Positions 1 through 8,401 of a stretch of DNA of 64,000 nucleotides are shown in pieces (position 1 is the first letter of the stretch; each line of letters starts with the position of its first letter). Source of the DNA: Bog-473 sp052140165. GTDB taxonomy: Bacteria; Actinomycetota; Acidimicrobiia; Acidimicrobiales; RAAP-2. Where the stretch lies: NCBI GenBank assembly GCA_052140165.1, contig JBKQUM010000161.1, positions 1 through 64,000 of the forward strand, given 5' to 3'. The notes under the pieces were generated by a model. It saw nothing but the letters and a program-made list of their open reading frames with translations, was not told the DNA's origin and ran no database searches. Both the position numbers and the translations under genes were made by a program.

Positions 1-335
1 CGGCGCACGGCGTCCACGAGCTGCTGCACGTTGTTCGGCTGCCCCACGCCGGGGCCGCCGCCGGCGGGTTCGATCATGAGGTCCGAGGGGTTCGTCGAGG
101 CCAGGAAGGTCGAGAACGACGACGCGGTGCGGCGGGCCGCCGCCAGCGACCCCAGCGCGACGCCACCCACGAGCCCGATGAGGAGGACGAGCACTGCGTA
201 GCTCCTCCGCTGCCGTCGCCAGCCGGTGACGGTTCGGTACCAGAGCGCGGGGAGGGCCGTCGAGCGCGACGAGGCGTCCGGAGGGGCTCCGGGCGCGATC
301 ACCCCGGCGGACGGGGCGGTGGCCGCGCGCTGCAT
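1..335 (-). CDS. FtsX-like ABC permease, N-terminal fragment
   Basis: The frame opens with ATG at 335 and stays open to the window edge, so only about 111 N-terminal residues are visible. A GGAG motif lies a few bases before the ATG. The protein starts with a Pro/Ala-rich cytoplasmic stretch, then a basic segment (WRRQRRSY), one strongly hydrophobic helix (about residues 48-70, rich in V/L/G/A), then AARRTASSF and FLASTNPSD. This layout is typical of the first membrane helix and start of the extracytoplasmic domain of actinobacterial MacB/FtsX-type permeases, which export or extract lipids, peptides or drugs with a partner ATPase. That ATPase is not in view. The gene lies downstream of the Liv-type operon on the same strand, separated by a candidate terminator. 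The family call rests on the N-terminus alone. Confidence 0.6.
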   Translation of the reverse strand, partial: MQRAATAPSAGVIAPGAPPDASSRSTALPALWYRTVTGWRRQRRSYAVLVLLIGLVGGVALGSLAAARRTASSFSTFLASTNPSDLMIEPAGGGPGVGQPNNVQQLVDAVR

Positions 336-412
336 GGCTCCAGCGTGCCCGACCTGCACCGGCGCGCCAATGAGGTCAGCAGGGGCATGCACCTCGTGGT
401 AGCACGAGTGCC

Positions 413-441
413 GACCGGCCGTCTCCCGCCCGAGGCCGGTC
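413..441 (-). terminator. GC-rich hairpin after the Liv-type operon
   Basis: A perfect 8-bp inverted repeat (GACCGGCC at 413-420 and GGCCGGTC at 434-441, 13-nt loop) lies 2 bases beyond the stop codon of the substrate-binding protein on the minus strand. No T-run follows, as is usual in GC-rich actinobacteria, so termination is inferred from placement and stem strength. Confidence 0.45.
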
Positions 442-443
442 CC

Positions 444-1973
444 TCAGGATCCCGGGGACGAGGGCAGCGGTTTGAAGGGCTGTACCGTCACCCAGCAGGT
501 GCCCTGCGGCTTGTGGTTCGTCTTCAGCTTGCACTGTGAGGACGGCGGCACGTTGTTGTGGATCTTCACCACCTGGTACTCGGTCGGCCCGTAGAACTTG
601 TCGGGCCCGAAACTCCAGACAGGCGACAGGCTGCCGGGGAAGTCGGAGATCTTGGACATGGCGGTCACGAAGGTACGCCGATTGAGGTTCGTCCCGGCGT
701 TGGTGGCCGCGGTGGCGAACAGTTTGATGGCACTGCACCACGACGCGATGGGGCCCTGCTCCTCGATGTAGAAGCTGGTGCTCCCCGGCGCCGGCTTCGG
801 GTAGGCCTTGTGCCACGACTCGTAGCAGGCCCGCACACCGGGGTCGTAGCCCCCCTCGCTCTCGGGCCGTGCGTCGTCGAAGCCGCCGAGCGTCTCGGTG
901 GTCACGCCCTCCTGACCGTCGAGCGCCTGCTCGTACGGGACCGGGATGAGGCCGAGCGCCAGCTCGACGGTCTGCTCGTAGTCGCTCAGCAGGAGCTTGG
1001 GGAAGTACTGCTGGGACGTCTCGGCCCCGATGTAGGGGAAGAACGCCGGCTCCTCGAGGAGCGGGATGACCGACGTGATGCCGGCCGCCTTGAAGCGCTC
1101 GACGGCGAGCTGGACGTCCGAGTTCGTGGTGGCCGTCTCGTTGTTGCCGGACGCCACGGTGACGACCGTCGGCGTCACGCCCATCTTCTTGAGGTCGGGC
1201 AGCAGATCCTGGTTGAGGGCGTCCTGGTCACTGGTCCGGTCGCCCACGACCACGCCCACCTTGGCCGAGCCGCCCAGCAGCTTGGCGCTGTGACCCCACT
1301 GGACCAGCGCGGCCAGCACGGCGGCATCGTCGGGCCCGGTCCACCACAGGTAGGGCGAGCCCAGCTGCGTCCACTGCGACGTGGTCGTCCACGCCGCGAT
1401 CATCGGGGTCTGCCCCTGCTGGGTGATGCAGAGCTCGTCGTCCCCGCTCCACGCCCCGAGGCCGTCCACCACCGCGAACGCCGCGGGGCTCCCCTCGGTC
1501 CAGTCCTTGCAGAGCGCCTGCATGCCCGCCTCGTCCTGCGGGTCGAACTGCACGATGATCGGGTTGATCTTGCGGCCGTGGATCCCCCCGGCGTTGTTGA
1601 TCTGGTCCACGTAGAAGTTGATGGCCTTGGACTGCTCCCCGTACTCGACGTCCTCCGCGAAGCCGAGCTTTCCGGCCTCGGAATTGAGGTTGACGATCGG
1701 GAACACCACGTTGATGGAGTTCGCCGTCACGCCGCGTGTGCTCGTGCTGGCCTGTGACACCGGCGTCGGCTGGGAGGCCACCTCCGCCGCGCCTGCTGCC
1801 CCTGCCCCCCCGTCGCTCGAGGGAGCCAGGTCGATCCACAGCACGAGGCCGACGATTACGGCGAGGACGAGCAGGATGGTGCGGACCTGCATGGCGAACG
1901 GCCGCCGGCGCAGGCGGCGCCAGGACCGGCCCAACGGCGCCAGCGGGTTGACGTGCAGCGTCGGCGTGTCCAT
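444..1973 (-). CDS. Branched-chain amino acid type ABC substrate-binding protein
   Basis: This 509-residue protein is a type I periplasmic binding protein (Peripla_BP_6, LivJ-like) for an ABC importer of amino acids, amides or small organic acids. The ATG at 1973 is preferred because GGAGGG and AGGGGAC precede it and it lies 7 nt after the upstream ATPase stop. An N-terminal cytoplasmic stretch with WRRLRRRP is followed by one hydrophobic helix (about residues 37-55). No lipobox cysteine is seen there, so the protein seems tethered by an uncleaved helix instead of a lipid anchor. A Ser/Thr/Ala linker leads into the binding fold from about residue 90 (SINVVFPIVN), including a GGIHGRKINPI segment typical of the family. 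It is the last gene of a four-gene operon with fused permease and fused ATPase partners. The substrate cannot be read from sequence. Confidence 0.85.
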   Translation of the reverse strand: MDTPTLHVNPLAPLGRSWRRLRRRPFAMQVRTILLVLAVIVGLVLWIDLAPSSDGGAGAAGAAEVASQPTPVSQASTSTRGVTANSINVVFPIVNLNSEAGKLGFAEDVEYGEQSKAINFYVDQINNAGGIHGRKINPIIVQFDPQDEAGMQALCKDWTEGSPAAFAVVDGLGAWSGDDELCITQQGQTPMIAAWTTTSQWTQLGSPYLWWTGPDDAAVLAALVQWGHSAKLLGGSAKVGVVVGDRTSDQDALNQDLLPDLKKMGVTPTVVTVASGNNETATTNSDVQLAVERFKAAGITSVIPLLEEPAFFPYIGAETSQQYFPKLLLSDYEQTVELALGLIPVPYEQALDGQEGVTTETLGGFDDARPESEGGYDPGVRACYESWHKAYPKPAPGSTSFYIEEQGPIASWCSAIKLFATAATNAGTNLNRRTFVTAMSKISDFPGSLSPVWSFGPDKFYGPTEYQVVKIHNNVPPSSQCKLKTNHKPQGTCWVTVQPFKPLPSSPGS

Positions 1974-1980
1974 GTCCCCT

Positions 1981-2835
1981 TTACCCTCCGCTTTCCCCCG
2001 GTGCGGGGCCTTCCTGATGGACCGGCCCGGATGCGAGGATCGCCTCGTCGCTCGCACCAAGGTAGGCCATGAGCGCCGTCGGATCTGCGCGTACCTCCCC
2101 GGGGGGCCCGGCGACGGCGACTCGCCCCAACTCCATCACCACGACCGACGAGCACAACGAGAACACGAGGGGCACGTCGTGCTCGACCAGCACGATCGTG
2201 GTGTCGGCGACCTGGTGGATGCGCTGGAGCAGAGGGATGAACGCCTCGGCCTCGCGCTGGGCGATGCCCGCCGTGGGCTCGTCGAGCAGCAACAGCCTCG
2301 GGTTGGCCAGCACGATGGAGGCCAGGTCCACCACGCGACGCGTGCCGGTGGAAAGCTCCGCCGTCCGGTGGTCGTGGAACCGGCCCAGTCCGAACGCCTC
2401 AATGACCTGGTCGACCGCGACGCGCTTGGCCCGCTCGGCGCGGCGCGCCCAGGGCAGCTGCAGGGTCGTCGAGAGCACCGACACCTCGTGCTTCGCGTCC
2501 TCGCAGAGCATCAGCACGTCGTACACCGTCAGCTCGGGATAGAGCCGGCAATCCTGGAACGACCGGATCATCCCGATCCCGGCTCGCTCCTCGGGCATGT
2601 ACTCCGCCAGGTCGACGCCGTCGAGCTCCACCGTGCCGCGGTCCGGGCTGACCAGGCCCGAGATGATGTCGAGCGTGGTCGTCTTGCCCGAGCCGTTGGC
2701 CCCGATCAGGCCGACGATGGCACCCGGCTCGGCGCTGAAGCTCACGTCGTCCACGGCGCGGACGCCGCCGAAGGTGACGCGCAGGTCGCGCACCTCGAGC
2801 CGGGCCGGGCCGGTCGGGAAGCCCTGCTGCGCCAT
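1981..2835 (-). CDS. livG: LivG-type ABC transporter ATP-binding protein
   Basis: This is a 284-residue nucleotide-binding subunit of the branched-chain amino acid (HAAT) ABC family. Walker A is GANGSGKTT (about residues 40-48), the signature region reads LSTGTRR in place of the usual LSGGQQR, Walker B is LLLLDEPTAGI and the H-loop is in VLVEHDV. The serine-threonine change in the signature (STG for SGG) is common in LivG relatives with a divergent C motif. The start ATG at 2835 overlaps the stop of the fused permease (TGATG), implying translational coupling. LivG would pair with the LivF half of the upstream MFS-LivF fusion to energise the LivHM fusion. A Pro/Gly-rich C-terminal tail extends beyond the ATPase core. 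Confidence 0.9.
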   Translation of the reverse strand: MAQQGFPTGPARLEVRDLRVTFGGVRAVDDVSFSAEPGAIVGLIGANGSGKTTTLDIISGLVSPDRGTVELDGVDLAEYMPEERAGIGMIRSFQDCRLYPELTVYDVLMLCEDAKHEVSVLSTTLQLPWARRAERAKRVAVDQVIEAFGLGRFHDHRTAELSTGTRRVVDLASIVLANPRLLLLDEPTAGIAQREAEAFIPLLQRIHQVADTTIVLVEHDVPLVFSLCSSVVVMELGRVAVAGPPGEVRADPTALMAYLGASDEAILASGPVHQEGPAPGESGG

Positions 2836-4880
2836 CAGTCGACGCCTCCCGCCACGAGCTCGCGCCCGCCGGCTCCCGGCTCGTCGCCCGACGACGCCGC
2901 GGCTCCGTGCGTGGGCGGCTCTCCCGAGCGCCGCTGCAGCAGCATCCGCAGGCCGAGTGCGGTCAGGTCGCCCGCCCGGTGCAGTACTTCGGCCAGACCG
3001 CCGGGCAGGTAGAGGAGGAAGGCGATCAGCCCGATGCCGCTCGTCAGGAATTGGATCGTCGGGTTGGCCCCGAAGATCGCCGGCAGGCCCTCCAGATACA
3101 GCGCGCCCAGGATCGCTCCGGGGATGGAGCCCAGGCCGCCGATGACGACCATGGAGATGATGAGGAAGGAGATCGTCGGATCGAAGGTGTCGGTGCTCAG
3201 CCGTTGCGTGGCGAACGCGAAGCACACGCCGGCGTAGCCCGCCATGAAACCCGACAGGCCGAAGGCCAGGAGCTTGGTGCGCAGCACCGGGATGCCCATG
3301 GCCGCCGCGGTGATCTCGTTGTCCCGCACGGCCACGAGCCGCCGGGCCACGCCGTGGTCACGCCAGGTGCGCACGGCCAGCACGGAGAGCACCAGGATGC
3401 CGAGGGAGAAGAGCGCGAAGGCACGTTCGGACTGCAGGTTCAGCCCGAAGAGCTCCGGCCGGGCGATCACCTGCGAACCCGCCGGCAGCCCGGTGCACAA
3501 CGTCTTGTGCAGCACGGGCAGGGTCCAGCACGTGGTGGGCAGCACCGACTGCTGCATGAAGTACGCGAAGCCCAGCGTGCTGACCGCCAGGAACAGGCCC
3601 GGCATGCGCAACGCGGGGAGCCCGATGACGATGGCGACGGCGGCCGTCACCGCGCCGGCGAAGAGCAACAGGAGCGGGAGCGGCACCGAGTTGCCCAGAT
3701 GGGCCGCCATCAGAGAACCGACCGCGACCAGGCCGAACTGACCCAGGGACAGCTGACCGGCCCATCCGGTGAGGACCGTCAGGGAGAGGGCGATCACGGC
3801 GTAGATGCAGATCTGGCTGAACAGGTAGGTGCGGCCGACGTCGAGGACGAAGGGGAGCAGGACGGCCAGGCCGAGGGCCAGCCACACTCCCGACGTCGAG
3901 ACCGCCTGGCGCAACCGATCGGCGTGGCGCGCCACCGTTGCCTTCCCGCCCTCGGACCAGGTGGACGCGGCCCCGGTGCGCGTGCCCTTGCGCATGGCGC
4001 GCACCCGTATCAGCAACACGACCAGGATCAGGGCGTAGAAGATCGCGACGTCGATGGCCGTCGCGTTGTTCGACGACAGCGTGTTCCACTGCAGGAGCTC
4101 GTAGAAGATCCCCACGCCGATGCCGGCCACGAAGGCGACGGTCAGGTTCACCATGGCGCCGATGAGCGCGGCCGTGAGGGCGAACAGCAGCAGGTCCGGG
4201 CTGAGGGCCTGGGTCAGCGCGCTCGTCTGGCCCGGCGCGTTGAGGATGGCGTTGAAGGCGGAGAGGGCGCCCGCCATCGTCCACGTCAACGTCGAGGTGC
4301 GGCGGATCCACACACCCGAGAGGCGGGCCGAGTCGGCATTCTCCGACATGGCGCGCATGGACAGGCCCCAGTTGGTCGAACGCACCGCCACGGCGAGTGC
4401 GATGGCGACGATGGGCGCCACGATCAAGGTGAGCACCTGTGCCGGCGTGAAGATCACCGTCCCGATGGAGAACGAGATGTCGAAGGGCACCGGGACCGGC
4501 TCGTAGAGGTTCTTGGGCCGGATGAAGGGCAGCGCGGTGAGGGCCAGCAGCACCTGGCTCAGACCGATGGTGGCCACCATGAGGAGCACCCGGGCACGGA
4601 CGAAGAGCCGGCGCAGCACCAGCTCGGAGAGCGCGCCCACGCCGGCGGCCAGCCCGATCGCGAGGACGAGGGAGAACCAGTACTCGAAGTGGAAGTCGGC
4701 GGTGAGCTTGACCAGGAAGACGGCGGCGATGACCCCGACCTGGCCCTGGGCGAAGTTGATGATCCGGTTGGTGCGGTAGATCAGGACGAGGCCGACAGCC
4801 AACAGGCCGTACCCGAGGCCGATGATGGCCCCCTGCAGGACGATCCCGCTCGGGGCGGACAAGGCCAGGAGGGGCAGCAC
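2835..4880 (-). CDS. Fused LivH-LivM permease
   Basis: This single 681-residue protein carries both membrane subunits of a branched-chain amino acid type importer. Residues about 1-300 match LivH (GIVLQGAIIGLGYGLLAVG near the start, then RTNRIINFAQGQ), and residues about 330-640 match LivM (LTGWAGQLSLGQFGLVAVG, later RDNEITAAAMGI and GGLGSIPGAILGA). The two halves are joined by a basic linker of about 30 residues. Each half has about eight hydrophobic helices. Translation starts at GTG 4880, 2 nt after the MFS-LivF stop, so the genes are coupled. Separate livH and livM genes are the usual arrangement; fusions occur in actinobacteria and fix the 1:1 stoichiometry. Residues after about 650 form a hydrophilic tail. 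Confidence 0.9.
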   Translation of the reverse strand: MLPLLALSAPSGIVLQGAIIGLGYGLLAVGLVLIYRTNRIINFAQGQVGVIAAVFLVKLTADFHFEYWFSLVLAIGLAAGVGALSELVLRRLFVRARVLLMVATIGLSQVLLALTALPFIRPKNLYEPVPVPFDISFSIGTVIFTPAQVLTLIVAPIVAIALAVAVRSTNWGLSMRAMSENADSARLSGVWIRRTSTLTWTMAGALSAFNAILNAPGQTSALTQALSPDLLLFALTAALIGAMVNLTVAFVAGIGVGIFYELLQWNTLSSNNATAIDVAIFYALILVVLLIRVRAMRKGTRTGAASTWSEGGKATVARHADRLRQAVSTSGVWLALGLAVLLPFVLDVGRTYLFSQICIYAVIALSLTVLTGWAGQLSLGQFGLVAVGSLMAAHLGNSVPLPLLLLFAGAVTAAVAIVIGLPALRMPGLFLAVSTLGFAYFMQQSVLPTTCWTLPVLHKTLCTGLPAGSQVIARPELFGLNLQSERAFALFSLGILVLSVLAVRTWRDHGVARRLVAVRDNEITAAAMGIPVLRTKLLAFGLSGFMAGYAGVCFAFATQRLSTDTFDPTISFLIISMVVIGGLGSIPGAILGALYLEGLPAIFGANPTIQFLTSGIGLIAFLLYLPGGLAEVLHRAGDLTALGLRMLLQRRSGEPPTHGAAASSGDEPGAGGRELVAGGVD

Positions 4881-4882
4881 GG

Positions 4883-7087
4883 TCAGGCGAGCCCGGCCCC
4901 GGCGGCGCCCAGGAAGACGGGGCGCAGGAGGTCGTCGCGCTCGAGCAGCTCGGCGGTCGGCCCGTCGAAGCGGATGGCGCCGCGCTCCATGAAGAAGCAG
5001 CGCGAGGCCAGGCTGAGCGCCCGGTTCACGCTCTGCTCGACGATGATCACCGTCGTGCCGTCCGCGTTGATCCGTCGCACAATGCCCATCAGGCGGTCGA
5101 CCGTCATCGGTGCCAGGCCGAGCGCCAGCTCGTCGATCATGAGCAGTCGCGGCTTGGTCATCATGACCCGGGCCAGCGCCAGCATCTGCTGCTCCCCTCC
5201 CGAGAGCGTGCCGGCCGGCTGGTCGATGCGCGCCGCCAGCTCGGGGAAGACCTCGAGGGCCTCGTCGATGGCGCCGGCGGCCCGGGCCCGGTCGCGCCGC
5301 AGGATGTGCCCGCCGATGCGCAGGTTGTCACGCACCGTGAGGCCCGAGAAGGTCATCTTGCCGCCGACCAGCAGCGCCACCCCCTGGTCGATGATCTGCT
5401 CGGGCTCCAGGTAGGTGGAGTTCATGCCGAAGACGCGGATCACGCCACGGTGCGGGTGCGACAACCCCGAGACGGCGCGCAGCAGGGTCGACTTGCCGGC
5501 GCCGTTCGTCCCCAGCAGCGCCACCATCTCCCCCTCCGCGACCTCGAGGTTGACGTCGAAGAGGATCTGGTTGGTGCCGTAGAAGAAGTCGAGGTTGTGA
5601 ACCTGGAGGGCCGGGATGCCCCCACCCGCCTGCCGCCGCTTCCCCTCGGCGTAGCGCTCGAGGACGTCCTCAATTACCAAGGTGATGTCCCGGCGCACGC
5701 TGCGTGAGCCGATGACGAGCAGGAGCCCGCCGATGGCGCAGACCGGGAAGATCAGCGTGAGCGACACCACGATGCCGTGCAGGCCGCCGATGGCATCTGA
5801 TATCGCGCCCACCAGCACCGACCCGGCGAAGCCGCCGAAGACGAGCGAGTACACGCCGAACATGGCGAAACAGATGGTGCGCATCTCGGGTGGGGCGGTG
5901 GCGGCCAGTGTCAGGAAGATGCAGATGGCCAACGGGGACACCGCCGCGTTGGCCAGGAACTGCAGCGTCACCACCAGCCAGAGCTGTGGCACGTAGAGGG
6001 AGAGGACGTAGAAACTTCCGTACGCCGTGATGCAGATGCCGGCGATGACGAGCGGGCGCTGCGGGGCCTTGCGGAAGTAGCGGTCGCCGAACACGTAGGC
6101 GATGGGGAGCCCGAGGAAGGCGGCCAGGCCGATGATGGCGTACACCTCGCTGCGCGACGCCGTGTCGAGGTGGAACTTGTCGATGAAGAAAAGGTTGCCG
6201 AACAGTCCGGCACCCGTCCCGGCGAAGCCGAGGATGGCCACCGCCACCAGTTCGAAGTAGAGCGAGCGCACCCGCAGCAGCCGGGTCACGGCCGAGCCGA
6301 GGAGGACCCGGGGTGCCTTCTCCTGCTGCGAATGGAGGTCCATGCCCGACGCCTTGAGGATATGGCTGCTCTCGTTGGCGCCCTTCTCCGGCTCCTTCAG
6401 CGTGAAGAGGGCCAGGCCGAGCGGAATCCCTGCCAGCGCCACCAGCAGCCCGTAGCGCCAGTCGTGCGAGATCGTGACCACGTAGCCGAAGATGAGGATC
6501 CCGATCGTCTGCGAAATGGGGTCGGAGAGGTTGTGCCAGCTGAAGATCCGCCCCCGTCCCTCGGTCGGGTAGGCGTCGGACAGGTACGAATTGTGCACCG
6601 TGTTGTTCACCCCGGTGCCGACCGATGCCGCCAGGTACAGGAAGGCGAACCACCAGACGTTGGGCGAGATCGCCATCAGGGCTCCGAAGCCGGCGAAGAC
6701 CAGCAGGGCGACGCCGGCCACCAGCTTGCGGCTCCCCCGGTCGGCCCACAGCGCCAGTGGCACGGCCCACAGGAGCTGGGAGACCTGGGCGATGAAGGCC
6801 ACGGCACCGAGCGAGGCGTTCGACATGTGGAACGACGTCTCGAGGTTCCTGCCGATGAGCGAGATGCCGTTGCCGAACGTCCCCGGGACCAGCGCCGCCG
6901 CGGTCATGAGGACGAGTGGCGCGTAGCCGTAGCTGTGCAGGATGCCGAGCAGCGGCGGTGGTTTCCCCTCCCCCGTGCCGGGCATGACGTCGATGTCCGC
7001 CACCACGTCGGGGTCCCGGACCTGAGCCACCGCCTCCCGGAGCAGGTCCTCTGGGACGGCGAAGTCGAACAGCGGATCGTCGGGCAC
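4883..7087 (-). CDS. MFS transporter fused to a LivF-type ABC ATPase
   Basis: This 734-residue protein joins two transporter classes. Residues about 45-480 form a major facilitator superfamily domain with about 12 helices and the MFS loop 2-3 motif LWADRGSRK; a DAYPTEGRGR segment and a long central loop follow. Residues about 495-734 are a complete LivF-type ATPase: LLGTNGAGKST (Walker A, about 522), LSGGEQQ signature (about 627), LLMIDELALGLAP (Walker B, with Leu in place of the usual Pro after Asp-Glu) and VIIVEQSVN. It is the first gene of the Liv operon, and no other LivF is present, so the ATPase half probably serves LivHM with LivG. The start is GTG at 7087 with no clear ribosome binding site. 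The frame is unbroken across the junction, so it is not a simple frameshift artefact. Confidence 0.85.
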   Translation of the reverse strand: MPDDPLFDFAVPEDLLREAVAQVRDPDVVADIDVMPGTGEGKPPPLLGILHSYGYAPLVLMTAAALVPGTFGNGISLIGRNLETSFHMSNASLGAVAFIAQVSQLLWAVPLALWADRGSRKLVAGVALLVFAGFGALMAISPNVWWFAFLYLAASVGTGVNNTVHNSYLSDAYPTEGRGRIFSWHNLSDPISQTIGILIFGYVVTISHDWRYGLLVALAGIPLGLALFTLKEPEKGANESSHILKASGMDLHSQQEKAPRVLLGSAVTRLLRVRSLYFELVAVAILGFAGTGAGLFGNLFFIDKFHLDTASRSEVYAIIGLAAFLGLPIAYVFGDRYFRKAPQRPLVIAGICITAYGSFYVLSLYVPQLWLVVTLQFLANAAVSPLAICIFLTLAATAPPEMRTICFAMFGVYSLVFGGFAGSVLVGAISDAIGGLHGIVVSLTLIFPVCAIGGLLLVIGSRSVRRDITLVIEDVLERYAEGKRRQAGGGIPALQVHNLDFFYGTNQILFDVNLEVAEGEMVALLGTNGAGKSTLLRAVSGLSHPHRGVIRVFGMNSTYLEPEQIIDQGVALLVGGKMTFSGLTVRDNLRIGGHILRRDRARAAGAIDEALEVFPELAARIDQPAGTLSGGEQQMLALARVMMTKPRLLMIDELALGLAPMTVDRLMGIVRRINADGTTVIIVEQSVNRALSLASRCFFMERGAIRFDGPTAELLERDDLLRPVFLGAAGAGLA

Positions 7088-7105
7088 CGGTTGGGGACTC
7101 TATCC

Positions 7106-7121
7106 CTGACACCAACGTCAG
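7106..7121. promoter_or_regulatory. Inverted repeat upstream of the Liv-type operon
   Basis: CTGAC at 7106-7110 and GTCAG at 7117-7121 form a perfect inverted repeat with a 6-base spacer, 19 bases before the GTG of the MFS-LivF gene and just beyond the LarA stop. The size and symmetry suit a dimeric regulator such as a GntR or TetR protein. No such regulator is encoded in the window, so the role is inferred. Confidence 0.3.
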
Positions 7122-7136
7122 ATAGGGGTGGCCGCC

Positions 7137-8399
7137 TCAGACCTCCGGGCGCAGGGTCGCGACGGTGAGCGGGCCTTCGGGGATGACGGCCACCCGCGCC
7201 GCGGGGCCGAGCCGCTCCAGCGCCCCCGCGACGGCGCTGTCGAGATCGGGGGCCGGCACGAGCAGCGCGGCGGCGACGGCGCGCTCGTCGAGACCACCGG
7301 TGTGCAGGTGCACCTCGGCGCGGGCCAGCACGCGGCCGAGGACCTGGGTCTGCCAGCGGTCGAGCTCCGGCTCGGCGGTGGCGCCGGCCAGGTCGGCCGG
7401 CGTGGCCGCGCCCTGCAGCAGCCGGGCGAACGCACCGCCTGCCGGCATGCCGTCCTCGCAGGCGGCCGCCATGACGATGATCCCACCGTCTCGCACGATG
7501 CGCTCGGCGGCGGCCATGCCCTTGACGGCCTGGTAGAGGTTGCGGTCGAGGGGATACCCGCCGTTGGTCGAGACGACGAGGTCGAAGGGTGCCTCCACCT
7601 CGCGCACGGCGGAGGACCGCACGTACGCGCAGGCGGCGTCGTGGGCCGCGGGCAGCGGGCCCGCGAAGACGGCCGCCACCCGGCGCGCCCGGTTGATGGC
7701 GACGTCGAGCGAGAGGTGCGGCGGCGCCAGCGCCGTGGCGGCGCGGACGAAGTCGTGCACCGGGTTCCCGGCCCGGGTGACGAAGGTGGCCCGGGTGTCG
7801 GCGATCCGCCGGGGGTGATGCGCCTCGAGGATGGTCTCGCTGGCGGCCAGACCGGGGCACACCGCCTTGGGGCCTCCGCTGAAGCCGGCGAAGAAGTGGG
7901 GCTCGACGAACCCGGTGACGATGCGCACGTCGGCCTCGACGTACTGGCGCTGCAGCAGCACCGGAGTCCCGTCGACCTCGCCCACGCACACGTGGGCGTC
8001 GCTCGTCGCGTCGTGGTCGACGATGGCGTAGCGCGCCACGATGCCCGGGCCCACGAGCTCCTCCATCTCCGCGGCCGTGGCCTGCCGGTGCGTCCCGGTG
8101 GCGCACAGGAGCGTGATGCGCTCGTCGGGCACCCCGGCCCGCGCCAGCTCGGCCAGCAGCGGCGGCAGCACGGTGCGGTTCGGCATGGGACGTGTCAGGT
8201 CGGGGAAGACGACGGCCACCGTCCCGGGCCGCCCGGCGATCTCGGCCAGCGGTGGCCCCGCCAGCGGATGCCGGAGCGCCTCGGTGATGGCCGCCGCCTC
8301 GTCGTCGAGCGCGGGCAGGTCCACCGGCGCGACGACCTCGGCGGTGTCGGGCACCTCGACCGACGTCCCCCGGCGACCGTAGGCGAGCTCGACGCGCAC
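7137..8399 (-). CDS. larA: LarA-type nickel-dependent racemase/epimerase
   Basis: This 420-residue protein belongs to the lactate racemase (LarA, formerly DUF2088) family, which racemises or epimerises 2-hydroxy acids by hydride transfer through a nickel pincer cofactor. Visible family motifs are DLTRPMP near residue 65, CATGTHRQ (catalytic His, about 100), EPHFFAGFSGGPK (His about 166 and the cofactor-binding Lys about 177) and YPLDRNLYQAVKG (Gln/Lys pair). The start GTG at 8399 lies 2 nt after the kinase stop, so it is the last gene of the sugar operon. LarB, LarC and LarE, needed to build the cofactor, are not in this window. Members act on lactate but also on larger hydroxy acids including sugar acids, and the neighbours favour a sugar-acid substrate here. 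Family call is firm; substrate is unknown. Confidence 0.85.
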   Translation of the reverse strand: MRVELAYGRRGTSVEVPDTAEVVAPVDLPALDDEAAAITEALRHPLAGPPLAEIAGRPGTVAVVFPDLTRPMPNRTVLPPLLAELARAGVPDERITLLCATGTHRQATAAEMEELVGPGIVARYAIVDHDATSDAHVCVGEVDGTPVLLQRQYVEADVRIVTGFVEPHFFAGFSGGPKAVCPGLAASETILEAHHPRRIADTRATFVTRAGNPVHDFVRAATALAPPHLSLDVAINRARRVAAVFAGPLPAAHDAACAYVRSSAVREVEAPFDLVVSTNGGYPLDRNLYQAVKGMAAAERIVRDGGIIVMAAACEDGMPAGGAFARLLQGAATPADLAGATAEPELDRWQTQVLGRVLARAEVHLHTGGLDERAVAAALLVPAPDLDSAVAGALERLGPAARVAVIPEGPLTVATLRPEV

Positions 8400-8401
8400 T
8401 C

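Noticed and set aside
558..1757. A 399-codon plus-strand open frame
   Set aside because: Antisense to the binding protein gene; composition is Arg/Gly/Val-rich shadow sequence without domain motifs.
2907..5414. An 835-codon plus-strand open frame
   Set aside because: It is antisense to the LivHM and MFS-LivF genes; long open frames opposite genes are expected at this GC content, and the sense strand carries recognisable motifs throughout.
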